In this document: positions 35,763-44,813 of the stretch, one piece after another
Layout of the letters: each line of letters starts with the position of its first letter
How positions within the stretch are numbered: the first letter of the stretch is position 1
NCBI RefSeq assembly: GCF_014109765.1
Contig: NZ_CP059139.1
Location: 2,980,001 to 3,044,000, forward strand
Source: Pseudomonas berkeleyensis
GTDB taxonomy: Bacteria > Pseudomonadota > Gammaproteobacteria > Pseudomonadales > Pseudomonadaceae
Direction of reading: 5' to 3'
DNA: 64,000 nucleotides
The notes under the pieces: generated by a model
What the model saw: the letters and a program-made list of their open reading frames with translations, nothing else
Databases searched by the model: none
Told to the model about the DNA's origin: nothing
Made by a program: the position numbers and the translations under genes

Positions 35763-37721
35763 TTAGCGCTGGCTGAGCTGCTGGCCCGGCTGGCTCTCGG
35801 GTTGCCAGGCGATGAGCCGCTTGCCGAAGGCATGGCTCGCGCCCTGGTAGTAGACGATGTCGCGCCGCAACAGCGGATCGGCATCATTCACCCGCCACTC
35901 ATGGCTCAGGCCCAGAGCATCGTCGTGGCGACGCATGCCCTGGCGCGGGCTGAGAATCGCCAGGTTCTGCCCATCGAACAGGCCCAGGTGCTGGTAGTTG
36001 CCGAGCAGTGCCCGCCCAGGAGCGTGGTCGGCGCGTAGCAGGTTGCGACCGAAGAAGGTGGACACGTAATCCAGGTTGAGCACCCCAAGCAGTGTCGGCG
36101 CTACGTCGATCTGGCTGGCCACGTCGGCGTACTCGGCAGGCTTGATGTGTTTCGGCGAGTAGACGAACAACGGGATGTGGTAGTTGGCCACGGGCAGGTC
36201 TTCCTGCCCGGCACTGCCTGCAGTGTGGTCGGCGACGAAGACGAACAGCGTGTTGTCGAACCAGGGCTTGCTGCGCGCCTGCGCCAGGAACTGGCCGATG
36301 GCGTAGTCGGTGTATTTCACCGCACCCTCACGGCCCTCGCCGGAGGCGATGTCGATACGCCCGTCCGGGTAGGTATAGGGCCGATGGTTGGAGGTGGTCA
36401 TCAGTTGCAGGAAGAACGGCTTGCCGGCCGCATGGTCGCTATCAGCCACCTTCAGCGCCTGATGGTAGAGATCCTCGTCGGCCATGCCCCAGGCATTCTG
36501 GAAGCTCATCTCGGACTCATCGACGCTGCTCTGATCGACGATGCGATAACCATTGCCGCCGAAGAATGCGTTCATGTTGTCGAAGTATCCGCGCCCGCCG
36601 TAGACGAAGACGCTGTCGTAACCCTGCGCGCCCAACTGCTGGCCCAGGCTGGCATAGCCGGACTCGCGGCCGATACGCTTGACGATGGAGCGCCCCGGAG
36701 TCGGCGGTACCGACAGGGTCAGCGCCTCCAGACCGCGGTCGGTGCGCGTCCCCGTGGCGTAGAAGTTGGTGAACACCAGACTGTGCTTGCGCAACTCGTC
36801 CAGGTTCGGGGTCAACCCACGGGTATCGCCAAAACTGCCCAGGTATTTGGCGCTCAGGCTCTCGATGGTGACCAGCACCACGTTGAGCTTGCGTGCCTTG
36901 CCGGGGTTATTGATCACCCGGCGGATGTCCTGCGGGTCACTGCCGATGAAGCGCGCATTGGGCTCGGCCACTTCGGCGCGCAACTGCTCGGCTACCGCAG
37001 CATCGGGCAAGGTGGCGTAGAACTGCTGATAGTCCAGCTCGTTGTTACGAAACGCAGCGAAGAACTGGTACGGGCCATTGCTCGCCAGCTCACGCTGGTA
37101 GGTATTGCCACCCAGGCTACGCGGCGCGTCCTGCCCTACCAGGCCGCTGCACAGCCCGACCAGCAATGCCAGCATGACCAGTGCATAGACCGCACGCAGC
37201 CGTGGCAAACGCGGCGCCTGCAACGCCGCACGCAGCGGCCGGCGCAGTGCTACGGTCAAGCCGATGGCCAAGACCGCCAACAGCGCCAGCAGCGGATAGA
37301 TCGGGTAGGACTCGAGAATGTTGTCGACGACCTCTTTGGAGTACACGAGGTAGTCCACGGCAATGAAGTTGAAGCGCACGCCGAACTCGTCCCAGAACAG
37401 CCATTCGGCCACCGCGGTGAAGAACATCGCGAACAGGCTGACGGCCGCCAGGGCGATCAACAGACGCTGATGCCAACGGCGCTGCCACAACCAGGCAGGA
37501 CACAACAGCAGGTAAAGCGCCAGCGGCGCGGCGGCGTAGACCAGGAAGCTCAGGTCGTAGACCAGACCGACGCCATACAGACCCAGCAGGTTCGACAGGG
37601 TGACACCGGCATCGCTCAGATGCGCGATCAGCAGCACGCTACGAGTGAGGAAGAAAACCGCCAGCCAGGCCAGCAGAATGATCGACAGATAACGAAGTTG
37701 CGCGTAATGGAGCCGTGGCAT
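35763..37721 (-). CDS. LTA-synthase-family membrane sulfatase/phosphotransferase
   Basis: 652 residues. Five membrane helices occupy the first 200 residues, followed by a periplasmic alkaline-phosphatase-fold domain: NVVLVTIESLSAKYLG (metal ligand Glu), then TNFYATGTRTDRGLEAL with the probable Thr nucleophile, and FVADHTAG near the end. Family members transfer phosphoglycerol or phosphoethanolamine to envelope glycans or lipids. First gene of a four-gene envelope operon divergent from colR. A 28-base box shared with the warA upstream region lies in its promoter region, suggesting ColR control. Confidence 0.85.
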   Translation of the reverse strand: MPRLHYAQLRYLSIILLAWLAVFFLTRSVLLIAHLSDAGVTLSNLLGLYGVGLVYDLSFLVYAAAPLALYLLLCPAWLWQRRWHQRLLIALAAVSLFAMFFTAVAEWLFWDEFGVRFNFIAVDYLVYSKEVVDNILESYPIYPLLALLAVLAIGLTVALRRPLRAALQAPRLPRLRAVYALVMLALLVGLCSGLVGQDAPRSLGGNTYQRELASNGPYQFFAAFRNNELDYQQFYATLPDAAVAEQLRAEVAEPNARFIGSDPQDIRRVINNPGKARKLNVVLVTIESLSAKYLGSFGDTRGLTPNLDELRKHSLVFTNFYATGTRTDRGLEALTLSVPPTPGRSIVKRIGRESGYASLGQQLGAQGYDSVFVYGGRGYFDNMNAFFGGNGYRIVDQSSVDESEMSFQNAWGMADEDLYHQALKVADSDHAAGKPFFLQLMTTSNHRPYTYPDGRIDIASGEGREGAVKYTDYAIGQFLAQARSKPWFDNTLFVFVADHTAGSAGQEDLPVANYHIPLFVYSPKHIKPAEYADVASQIDVAPTLLGVLNLDYVSTFFGRNLLRADHAPGRALLGNYQHLGLFDGQNLAILSPRQGMRRHDDALGLSHEWRVNDADPLLRRDIVYYQGASHAFGKRLIAWQPESQPGQQLSQR

Positions 37722-37778
37722 CGTATGATCCTTGTAGGATGAACGAGCCGCAGTCTGCGAGGCGAGCTGTGAGCCTCT

Positions 37779-37806
37779 CGTCAAAGCCGTGTGAAAAAAT
37801 CGTCAA
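37779..37806 (-). promoter_or_regulatory. Probable ColR box between envelope operon and colR
   Basis: Reverse strand TTGACGATTTTTTCACACGG then CTTTGACG. It matches the box before warA at 24 of 28 positions, with identical spacing. It could serve the envelope operon, colR itself (start 19 bases away), or both. Confidence 0.65.
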
Positions 37807-37824
37807 ACCCAGGAATAACCCGCG

Positions 37825-38508
37825 ATGCGCATTCTGGTCATCGAAGACAACCGAGACATCCTCGCCAACGTGCTCGACTATCTGCAGCTCAAGGGCTTTT
37901 CCGTCGACTGCGCGCAGGACGGCCTGAGCGGCCTGCACCTGGCCAGCAGCGGCCACTACGACCTGATCGTGCTGGACATCATGTTGCCTGGCATCGACGG
38001 CTATCAGGTGTGCAAGCGCCTGCGCGAGGACGGTCGCAGCGAGGTGCCGATCCTCATGCTCACCGCGCGCGATGCGCTGGATGACCGCCTGCAGGGGCTC
38101 AATGCCGGTGCCGACGACTACCTGATCAAGCCTTTCGCCCTCTCCGAACTGGTGGCGCGCATCGAAGCGATCCTGCGCCGTAGCCGCGGCAGTCGCAAAC
38201 GCCAGCTGCAGGTCGCCGATCTCAGCTACGACCTCGATACCCTGCACGTCAGTCGCGCCGGCCAGTTGCTCAAGCTCAACCCGTTAGGCCTCAAGCTGTT
38301 GGCCATCCTCATGCAGCGCAGCCCGGCGGTGGTACGCCGTGAAGCGCTGGAAGAGGCCCTGTGGGGCGACGATTGCCCGGACAGTGACAGCCTGCGCAGC
38401 CATGTTCATCAACTACGCCAGGTGCTCGACAAGCCCTTCCCGACGCCACTGCTGCACACCATCCACGGCGTCGGCTATCGCCTGGCGGAGAATCCCGATG
38501 CTGTCTAA
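37825..38508 (+). CDS. colR: OmpR-family response regulator ColR
   Basis: 227-residue response regulator: receiver domain with phospho-acceptor Asp51 in LIVLDIMLPG and conserved Lys in YLIKPFAL, and a C-terminal winged helix ending HTIHGVGYRLAENPDAV. Length, neighbours (colS, warA, warB, dgkA) and sequence fit ColR, which in Pseudomonas keeps the outer membrane intact under metal and antimicrobial stress. colS starts inside its last codons (11-base overlap), so the two are coupled. A probable ColR box lies just upstream. Confidence 0.93.
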   Translation: MRILVIEDNRDILANVLDYLQLKGFSVDCAQDGLSGLHLASSGHYDLIVLDIMLPGIDGYQVCKRLREDGRSEVPILMLTARDALDDRLQGLNAGADDYLIKPFALSELVARIEAILRRSRGSRKRQLQVADLSYDLDTLHVSRAGQLLKLNPLGLKLLAILMQRSPAVVRREALEEALWGDDCPDSDSLRSHVHQLRQVLDKPFPTPLLHTIHGVGYRLAENPDAV

Positions 38509-39766
38509 GCAGCCCTTCGAGCGGCGCATCCTGATCGCCTTTGTGCTGATGACGGCGGTGGTCAGCGGCCTGTTCTCGCTGAGCATCGTCGGCGTGGTGC
38601 ACTTCATCGAGGAACATCTGGTTTCCCAGGAGATGAACCGCGAGCTCGGTGAAACGCTGAACGAGGACATCCGCCAGGGGCGCCCGCCGCGCCTGGACTC
38701 CAGCACCCGCTTCTTCTCGTCGAATAATCCCGACTATGCCATCCCGCCCGAATACGACGGCCTGCGGGAAGGGTTCAACGAGGTCGTCAGCGGCAACGAG
38801 GCATATTACGTCTACGTACAGAAGATCAATGGAGAGACTTACCTGCTGGTGCAGGAGCAGCAGGAATTCGAAGCCCGCGAGAATGCGCTGTTCAATGTGG
38901 TGCTGGCGGGCTTTCTGCTGACGGTGATCGCCGCCTGGGGCCTGGGCTTGATGATGGCGCGCAAGGTCATGGCACCGATCAGCCGCCTGGCTCAGCAGGT
39001 GCGCCATCGCGACCAGTTGCATCCGCTGGCGCCGCCATTGGCACCGGATTACCCCGACGACGAGATCGGCCAGTTGGCCGCTGCCTTCGACAGCACGCTG
39101 GGCCAGGTGCGCCAGTCACTGGAACGCGAGCGTCTGTTCACCAGCGATGTCAGTCACGAACTGCGTACGCCGCTGATGGTCATCGCCACTTCCTGCGAGC
39201 TGCTTGCCGAGGCGCCCCTGGGCCCACGCGAGAAGGAACAGGTGGCACGCATCGCCCGCGCCAGCGAGGAAATGCGCGAACTGGTGCAGACATTCCTGCA
39301 GTTGGCGCGCGACAAGAGCAACGAAGCCGTGTTCGTCGGCGACCGTACCCTGGCCGCCGTCGCCCATGAGCAAGCCAGTCGCTGGGGGGGGCTGATGACA
39401 GAGAAAGGCCTGGACTTCCAACTGCTCGAGGAAGGCCAGGACAGCGGCCGCTACAACGCCACTTTCCTCGGTACGGTAATGGCCAACCTGTTGCGCAACG
39501 CCCTGCACTACACCGAGAACGGCAGCGTGCGCCTGATCCTCGAAGCGGGAGCGTTTCGTATCGAGGACAGCGGCGCCGGCATTCCTGCCGAACAGCACGA
39601 GCGCATCTTCCAGCCGTTCGTGCGTGGCTCGCAGGCCCGAGGCGAGGGGCTTGGGCTGGGGCTGTCGCTGGTCAAACGCATTTGCGCCAAACAGGGCTGG
39701 AGCGTCAGTTTGCAGAGCGAGCCCGGCCTTACCCGCTTCCGGGTCAGCCTGAACACTGGCGCTTGA
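38498..39766 (+). CDS. colS: Sensor histidine kinase ColS
   Basis: 422 residues: membrane helix 11-33, a short periplasmic domain (34-130), second helix about 131-153, HAMP, His kinase with His220 in SDVSHELRTP and an ATPase domain (NLLRNALHYT, IEDSGAGIP, GLGLGLSL). The periplasmic domain has His35, Glu38 and an ExxE motif at Glu125-Glu128, positions close to those reported for iron and zinc sensing by P. putida ColS. A G8 run at 39384-39391 (codons for Trp-Gly-Gly) is a potential slippage site. Confidence 0.93.
   Translation: MLSKQPFERRILIAFVLMTAVVSGLFSLSIVGVVHFIEEHLVSQEMNRELGETLNEDIRQGRPPRLDSSTRFFSSNNPDYAIPPEYDGLREGFNEVVSGNEAYYVYVQKINGETYLLVQEQQEFEARENALFNVVLAGFLLTVIAAWGLGLMMARKVMAPISRLAQQVRHRDQLHPLAPPLAPDYPDDEIGQLAAAFDSTLGQVRQSLERERLFTSDVSHELRTPLMVIATSCELLAEAPLGPREKEQVARIARASEEMRELVQTFLQLARDKSNEAVFVGDRTLAAVAHEQASRWGGLMTEKGLDFQLLEEGQDSGRYNATFLGTVMANLLRNALHYTENGSVRLILEAGAFRIEDSGAGIPAEQHERIFQPFVRGSQARGEGLGLGLSLVKRICAKQGWSVSLQSEPGLTRFRVSLNTGA
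39384..39391 (+). repeat. G8 homopolymer inside colS
   Basis: Eight consecutive G within TGG-GGG-GGG (Trp-Gly-Gly) in the kinase domain of colS, upstream of the ATP-binding motifs. Loss or gain of one base would remove the ATPase domain. Confidence 0.9.
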
Positions 39767-39790
39767 CGAAATTTTCACACCCCTTTGACG
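39763..39790 (+). promoter_or_regulatory. Probable ColR box upstream of warA
   Basis: TTGACGAAATTTTCACACCC then CTTTGACG, starting inside the colS stop codon and about 57 bases before warA. The second TTGACG could double as a -35 element, with CTTTAG as a possible -10. It would let ColR raise warA-warB-dgkA apart from colRS. Confidence 0.68.
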
Positions 39791-39847
39791 CGGCCTTGAT
39801 GCCCTGCTCTTTAGGCTGACGAACGTATCCATCAAGGGACGTTCGTC

Positions 39848-40537
39848 ATGCCCAAGCCTAGCCCCATCGAACTGGACTTTTCCCGCAAGTACGATTTCGA
39901 GCATTCGCAGCAATACCTGCACAAGCACCAGGATGGCCTGGCCCGGCGCCTGTCGCACTGGCGCGACGTACAAGTAGCGCGCCGTGCACTGCAAATGGCT
40001 GATGAGCCGAATCTGGTGCTCGACCTGCCCTGCGGCGCCGGGCGTTTCTGGCCGATGCTCTGCGAGCAGCCGAACCGGGTGATCTTCGCCGCCGACAACT
40101 CGGCCGACATGATCGCCACCGCCCGCGCGGCGCAAACGCCTGAAGTGGTGGCGCGGATCAACAGCTTCCGTACCTCGGCCTTCGATATCGACCTGGGCGC
40201 CAATGCGGTGGACTGCATCTTCTGTATCCGCCTGCTGCATCACATCGAATCGGCCGAACACCGCCTGGCCATCCTTCGCGAGTTTCATCGCGTCAGCCGC
40301 GATACGGTGATCGTCTCGCTCTGGGTCGACGGCAACTACAAAGCCTGGAAACGCCGCCGTCTGGAAGCCCGTAGGACGGCTCAGGGCCGCGCCGCGGAAA
40401 ACCAGAACCGCTTCGTCGTCGCCCGCTCGACGGTGGAAGAGGAATTCCGTCGGGCCGGCTTCGTCATTCTCGGCCATCTGGACTTCCTGCCCGGTTATGC
40501 CATGTGGCGCACCTACGTCCTGCGCAAGGTGGCCTGA
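39848..40537 (+). CDS. warA: SAM-dependent methyltransferase WarA
   Basis: 229-residue class I methyltransferase with motif I LVLDLPCGAGRFWPML (about residues 56-71), AADNSADMI for the acidic loop and CIFCIRLLHHIES as the post-motif. In Pseudomonas the gene after colS encodes WarA, reported to support lipopolysaccharide assembly together with WarB; the target is thought to be LPS-related. One base separates its stop from the warB ATG. A shared ColR box lies upstream. Confidence 0.87.
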   Translation: MPKPSPIELDFSRKYDFEHSQQYLHKHQDGLARRLSHWRDVQVARRALQMADEPNLVLDLPCGAGRFWPMLCEQPNRVIFAADNSADMIATARAAQTPEVVARINSFRTSAFDIDLGANAVDCIFCIRLLHHIESAEHRLAILREFHRVSRDTVIVSLWVDGNYKAWKRRRLEARRTAQGRAAENQNRFVVARSTVEEEFRRAGFVILGHLDFLPGYAMWRTYVLRKVA

Positions 40538-40538
40538 C

Positions 40539-41243
40539 ATGGGAATTCTTAGCGAACAGGCACTGGCCGCACTGCCTTCGACCGAATTCGACCGCTGGTG
40601 GCATAGCCAGGGTGAAGCGGTCGAGCCAGCCAACCAGCGGCGCGGTGGCGAAAGCGGGGTCAGCCGTCTGCAGCACTGGGACAGTAATCGCCCCCTGCTC
40701 TACTGCAAACGCCAGAACGGGCATCTCTACCGCTCGCTGCGTCACCCGTTGGGGCGACCGACCATCCTGCGCGAGCTGCAGGCCTACCGTGCCCTCGCCC
40801 GTCTCGGCATTCGTACACCGAACATCGTCTACTGCGCAGCGCGCAAGCAAAGCGGACAGTGGCAAGCACTGCTGGTCACCGAAGCCCTGCCAGGTTTCGT
40901 CAGTCTGGAGCAGTGGTACGAAGAGGCGCATGCAGCGAAGCTCAACCAGGCCATGCTGCAACGCCTGGCCGTCACCCTGGCGCGACTGCACCTGGGGGGA
41001 TGGCAGCATGGCTGCTGTTACGCCAAGCATCTGTTCGTCAAAGTGCGTAGCGACGGTGATGTGGACATTGCCCTGCTGGATCTGGAGAAAAGCCGCCGGC
41101 ATTGGCGTATTGCCAGCGCTTCGCGGCGTGATCTCGGCCAGTTGCAACGCCACGGCGGCAGCATGCCCGAAGCTGACATGCTCTACCTGCGCCAGGCTTA
41201 CCAGCGTGCACTGAACGATCCATGGGGTGGGCTGCAATCATGA
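40539..41243 (+). CDS. warB: WarB/InaA-type lipopolysaccharide kinase-like protein
   Basis: 234 residues of the Kdo/InaA-type LPS kinase family: FKRQNGHLYRS-like N-lobe (YCKRQNGHLYRSLRHPLGR, residues 54-72), RELQAYRALARLGIRTPNIVY, catalytic loop GWQHGCCYAKHLFVK and the metal-binding VDIALLDLEKSRR. Expected to phosphorylate LPS core sugars in the cytoplasm, or to be a kinase-fold partner of WarA. The normal HxD loop is altered (HGCCYAKH), as in other InaA proteins. Stop overlaps the dgkA start by four bases. Confidence 0.87.
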   Translation: MGILSEQALAALPSTEFDRWWHSQGEAVEPANQRRGGESGVSRLQHWDSNRPLLYCKRQNGHLYRSLRHPLGRPTILRELQAYRALARLGIRTPNIVYCAARKQSGQWQALLVTEALPGFVSLEQWYEEAHAAKLNQAMLQRLAVTLARLHLGGWQHGCCYAKHLFVKVRSDGDVDIALLDLEKSRRHWRIASASRRDLGQLQRHGGSMPEADMLYLRQAYQRALNDPWGGLQS

Positions 41244-41626
41244 ACGACAGCCCCGATCTGGACGCCCTGTCCTTCAAGGGCCGCCGAGGCCTGGCGCGCA
41301 TCCTCGACGCCACCGGTTATTCGCTGGCCGGGCTACGCGCGGCCTACCAGGGTGAAGCCGCGTTCCGTCAGTTGCTGTGGTTGAACCTGGTGCTGCTGCC
41401 GCTGGCCTGCCTGGTCGATGTCGGCCGCGCCGAGCGCGCGCTGCTGATGCTGGTGCCGCTATTGGCGCTGGTGGTGGAATTGCTCAATTCCGCCATCGAG
41501 GCGGTGGTCGACCGTATCTCGCTGAACCTGCACCCGCTGTCCAAACAGGCCAAGGACATGGGCAGCGCGGCGCAGATGGTCGCGCTGCTGATGATCACCC
41601 TGACCTGGGCAATCATCCTGCTCTGA
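41240..41626 (+). CDS. dgkA: Diacylglycerol kinase
   Basis: 128-residue integral membrane DgkA: basic amphipathic N-terminus (FKGRRGLARILDATGYSLAGL), Glu in YQGEAAFRQ and the family signature ELLNSAIEAVVDRIS near residues 75-89, with three membrane helices. It re-phosphorylates diacylglycerol left by periplasmic head-group transferases. That fits its place in the ColR operon and opposite an LTA-synthase-like gene, which would release diacylglycerol. Confidence 0.95.
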   Translation: MNDSPDLDALSFKGRRGLARILDATGYSLAGLRAAYQGEAAFRQLLWLNLVLLPLACLVDVGRAERALLMLVPLLALVVELLNSAIEAVVDRISLNLHPLSKQAKDMGSAAQMVALLMITLTWAIILL

Positions 41627-42091
41627 TCAGCGCACCATGAAACGCTGTTCGGCCAGCTTGCGATCACCCTGATAGACGATGAAATGCCATTCACCGGGCA
41701 CCACTTCGTGATGCTCGGTGAATTCGAAGGCCATCACGTCCTGCGGTGCACCGACCACCAGCTTCTGCTGCACTTCGAACTTGTCATGACGCTGACCATC
41801 CGGCGTCACAACGCCTGGCGTGAGGTACAACAACGTCAGTGGAATATCACCCTCACGCTTGCCGGCCAGGCTGTAACGCATGCCGAACTTGGTGCCGAGC
41901 TTGGCGGGAATCTGCTCGGTGCGCACGATGTCCTGATTGCTGCGGGTCAGTACCCGCTCGCCGGGCTGAAAATCCTGATACTGGCTGCGGAAGATGCCGT
42001 ATTCCACCGGCCCGTCGACACGGACGTCAGCCTGGCTCAGACCTGCCCAGGCGAATAGACCGGCCATCATGGCCACTCGGGTGTAATGCAT
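41627..42091 (-). CDS. DUF3859 domain-containing exported protein
   Basis: 154 residues with a signal peptide (MHYTRVAMMAGLFAWAGLSQA). The mature part matches DUF3859: VEYGIFRSQYQDF, then the C-terminal GEWHFIVYQGDRKLAEQRFMV, suggesting an immunoglobulin-like beta sandwich. Periplasmic; function unknown. Its stop touches the dgkA stop with no spacer (convergent). A GAGGAGCGCACC ribosome-binding site precedes the start. Confidence 0.82.
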   Translation of the reverse strand: MHYTRVAMMAGLFAWAGLSQADVRVDGPVEYGIFRSQYQDFQPGERVLTRSNQDIVRTEQIPAKLGTKFGMRYSLAGKREGDIPLTLLYLTPGVVTPDGQRHDKFEVQQKLVVGAPQDVMAFEFTEHHEVVPGEWHFIVYQGDRKLAEQRFMVR

Positions 42092-42157
42092 GGTGCGCTC
42101 CTCGTTGAGATGAGCGCGAGCCTATGACGCCCGAGTGACAGCCTGATGACAACCGCG

Positions 42158-43186
42158 CTAGCGATCCAGCTCGGCCTGCACCCGGCGCGGCAGCACGGAG
42201 AGGAAGTTGTCGCGCGCCACCTTGTGCGCCACGTCTTCGGGCAAGGCATCGAGGAACGGGTCGAAGCCCTTCATGTAATCCCCCAGGCTACCGAAGCGCC
42301 CGACCACGTCCGAGCCGAGCATGAAACGCTCCGGGTAACTGCTGACCAGATGCACCCATTTCGGATCAGGCTTACCGTCCGCGTCCAGCAGATAGGGGCG
42401 CAGCATGGTCCAGGACAGGTCGATGTAAAGATTCGGGTACTGGCCGAGCATGCGCTCGACCGTGTCCAGCAGAAAGTCGAGCTTCTCCTGATGACGGTGA
42501 ATTTCGGCACTGGTGCCGGCATGCGCCCAGATGAAGCGCACATGCGGGTGGTTGCGCAGCGGCGCCTCGATTTCCTCTAGGAACAGCGGTTCACGCTCGC
42601 GCTTGGAGGTGATGTTCGAATGCAGCATCACCGGCAGGTCATACTCGGCGGCCAGGTGGAATACTCGCGCCAGCGCCTCGTTGTTGGCCCGCGGCGCACT
42701 GCCGTGAATCAGCGCGGTGAGATCATCATGCCGGGTGAAGACCTCGCCGATGCCCTGCCACAGGCCGGGGTCGAGTTCCAGCATACGGCGGATATGCGCG
42801 TCAGCATTCTTGTCGTTGGGGTTGAAGCCGGACAGAAACGGATGGAAACGTTTGCGTTGCTCGGCAGGCAGGCGCTTGTAGGCATCGGCGATGAACACGT
42901 CGGTGGCGCTGTACCAGTAGGCATTGGCGTCGTCACCGGCGTAGTAACGCGGGCGCTTGGGCTCGTCCTCGTCCCACTTCTTGGCCACCGGAATACCGGA
43001 GAACATCACATGATCGACGTTGTTTTCCGCCATTTTCTCCAGCAACTCATCCATGCCGGCGCTTTCCTGGAAAAAGTCGACATAGTGCAGGTGAGCATCG
43101 CTGTAGCGGTATTCGCGGGCCTGGGCGCTGCACGCGATCACGGCGCTGAGCGCAAGTATCCATGGCATCGTTCGAGATCTGGGCAA
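42158..43186 (-). CDS. Exported amidohydrolase-family protein
   Basis: 342 residues. A signal peptide (ILALSAVIACSAQA) precedes an amidohydrolase-2 type TIM barrel: metal-binding DAHLHYVDF right after cleavage, VMLHSNITS, FIWAHAGTS and the late MLGSDVVGRFGS. A periplasmic metal-dependent hydrolase or decarboxylase of unknown substrate. The start is a TTG at 43186: a strong AGGAGGA lies six bases before it, while the later ATG at 43168 has no site. This start gives the signal peptide the two arginines it needs. Confidence 0.82.
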   Translation of the reverse strand: MPRSRTMPWILALSAVIACSAQAREYRYSDAHLHYVDFFQESAGMDELLEKMAENNVDHVMFSGIPVAKKWDEDEPKRPRYYAGDDANAYWYSATDVFIADAYKRLPAEQRKRFHPFLSGFNPNDKNADAHIRRMLELDPGLWQGIGEVFTRHDDLTALIHGSAPRANNEALARVFHLAAEYDLPVMLHSNITSKREREPLFLEEIEAPLRNHPHVRFIWAHAGTSAEIHRHQEKLDFLLDTVERMLGQYPNLYIDLSWTMLRPYLLDADGKPDPKWVHLVSSYPERFMLGSDVVGRFGSLGDYMKGFDPFLDALPEDVAHKVARDNFLSVLPRRVQAELDR

Positions 43187-43370
43187 GGCGAGTCCTCCTG
43201 ACGGTACGAGCAGCATAGACCGCCGACCCGCTGCGCAAGTTCGACGAGCGGTCATCCGCTCCCGCCAGCGTCACGCCCTCATATGGCGCGCACAGGCCAC
43301 GCATGCACCAAACCAGCACATCGATAGCTGACTAACAGCCCAGGATCACCCGGGAAACGCCTGGCAATGA

Positions 43371-43386
43371 TGGCACCTCGCTTGCA
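43371..43386 (+). promoter_or_regulatory. Sigma-54 promoter of the soluble chemoreceptor gene
   Basis: TGGCAC-CTCGC-TTGCA matches the RpoN consensus TGGCAC-N5-TTGC(A/T) in every fixed base, with the -12 GC about 33 bases before the ATG. Confidence 0.78.
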
Positions 43387-43418
43387 ACGTCCGAGGCAGA
43401 CCAGACAGGGGAATCACC

Positions 43419-44813
43419 ATGTTGCAGTTGCTGCGCAAGCCAACCCGCAAGGCTCAGGATGAGGCCGCCTTGGACGCATTGTTCCAACAGCACGACCTCA
43501 CGACTCGCCTCCCGGAGGACTACCAGTGGATGGTGCGCCTGAATGATTTCAGCGCCGGCCTCCAGCAACGTATTCGCGCCAGCCTCGGCGCCGCCGTCGG
43601 CATCGCCTCTCATGCGCCGCAACTGGCGCGTATCGCCGCAGACAACCAGCAGAGCGGAGAAACGCTGGCGCAATCCTCGGAGTTGATCGCCAGCGCCAGC
43701 GAGCAGGTCACCACCACGCTGGACGCCGAGCTGGTGCCGGGCGCTGGCGAAGTCGCACGCCTGTCCGCCGAAGTCTCCGCCACCTTGCGCCAATGCCAGG
43801 AAAGCGGCCAGGCCGTGCTGCGCCAGGTCGAAGTGATCGATGCCAGCGAGGCGCAATTGGCTCAGGTGATCCAGCAACTCGCCGGACAGCTCGATGAAGT
43901 GAGCAAGGTCATCGGCGTGATCGCCAGTATCTCCCAACAGACCAATCTGCTGGCGTTGAACGCCGCCATCGAAGCGGCCCGCGCCGGCGAACACGGTCGC
44001 GGCTTTGCCGTGGTCGCCGAAGAAGTACGGCGTCTGGCCGGCCACACCACCGATGCCACCGGCCAAGTCAGCGGCATCATCGAGCGTTTTCGCGAGGGCA
44101 TGCAGCAGCTTGGCGATGCCGGTCAGCACATGAACCAGGCCGTGGCCGACGGCCGCACCGGCATCATTGCCGTCAGTGACGGGCTGAACAGCACGCGCCA
44201 GGCCATGGATCGTCTGGATGGCCAGGTCGGCCAGATTGCCGCTGGCACCGAGCAGATCGGCCAGGCGGTGCGCTCGATCAATGGTGATGTGCAGAACATC
44301 GCCCAGGTCGCCGGCGAACTGCTCGGCAAGGCCGGCCAGGTGCTGCACCACAGCAAGGCCGTGCGCGAAGACGGTGATCGCCTGCTCGCCGGACTCGGCG
44401 ACTTCCGCCTGGAGATCCACGCTGCCGTACGCGCCAGCGTCGAGCAACTGGCCACTCGCCCCGAGCTGGCCAGCGACGTGACAACGGCCGAACGACTGCT
44501 TGCCGATACGCTGGCGCGCGACAGCCGTTTCGAGCTGTTCTACCTGGTCGACAGCCGCGGCGTGCAGGTTTCCGAGAACATCTTCGCCGCCGATGTCACG
44601 CACAGTGACGAGGCCAGCTGTCGTGGCCGCGACTGGAGCCAGCGTCCCTGGTTCCGCGCCGTGGCCGAGCAGATGGAGGGCCATATCACCCAGGTCTACC
44701 GATCCTCGGCAACCGATGATTTCTGCTTCACCGTGTCGGTGCCTATCGTCGACGGCCAAGGGCGTCTGCTGCGGGTTCTCGGTGCCGACGTGAGGTTGTC
44801 GGCACTGGTGTGA
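43419..44813 (+). CDS. Soluble methyl-accepting chemotaxis protein with C-terminal sensor domain
   Basis: 464 residues with no membrane segment. A short N-terminal helix-rich part is followed by the signalling hairpin ([38 protein letters not shown], about residues 165-205, given in part). A C-terminal domain of about 150 residues follows, with [30 protein letters not shown] and [20 protein letters not shown]. That pattern is Cache/PDC-like, usually extracytoplasmic and N-terminal; here it is cytoplasmic and C-terminal. A GGGGAATCACC site precedes the start, and a sigma-54 promoter drives it. Confidence 0.88.
   Translation: MLQLLRKPTRKAQDEAALDALFQQHDLTTRLPEDYQWMVRLNDFSAGLQQRIRASLGAAVGIASHAPQLARIAADNQQSGETLAQSSELIASASEQVTTTLDAELVPGAGEVARLSAEVSATLRQCQESGQAVLRQVEVIDASEAQLAQVIQQLAGQLDEVSKVIGVIASISQQTNLLALNAAIEAARAGEHGRGFAVVAEEVRRLAGHTTDATGQVSGIIERFREGMQQLGDAGQHMNQAVADGRTGIIAVSDGLNSTRQAMDRLDGQVGQIAAGTEQIGQAVRSINGDVQNIAQVAGELLGKAGQVLHHSKAVREDGDRLLAGLGDFRLEIHAAVRASVEQLATRPELASDVTTAERLLADTLARDSRFELFYLVDSRGVQVSENIFAADVTHSDEASCRGRDWSQRPWFRAVAEQMEGHITQVYRSSATDDFCFTVSVPIVDGQGRLLRVLGADVRLSALV

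Noticed and set aside
36147..37742. Long open frame opposite the LTA-synthase-family gene
   Set aside because: It lacks recognisable domains and a ribosome-binding site, and its composition is that of an antisense frame in GC-rich DNA; the reverse-strand gene has clear membrane helices and catalytic motifs.
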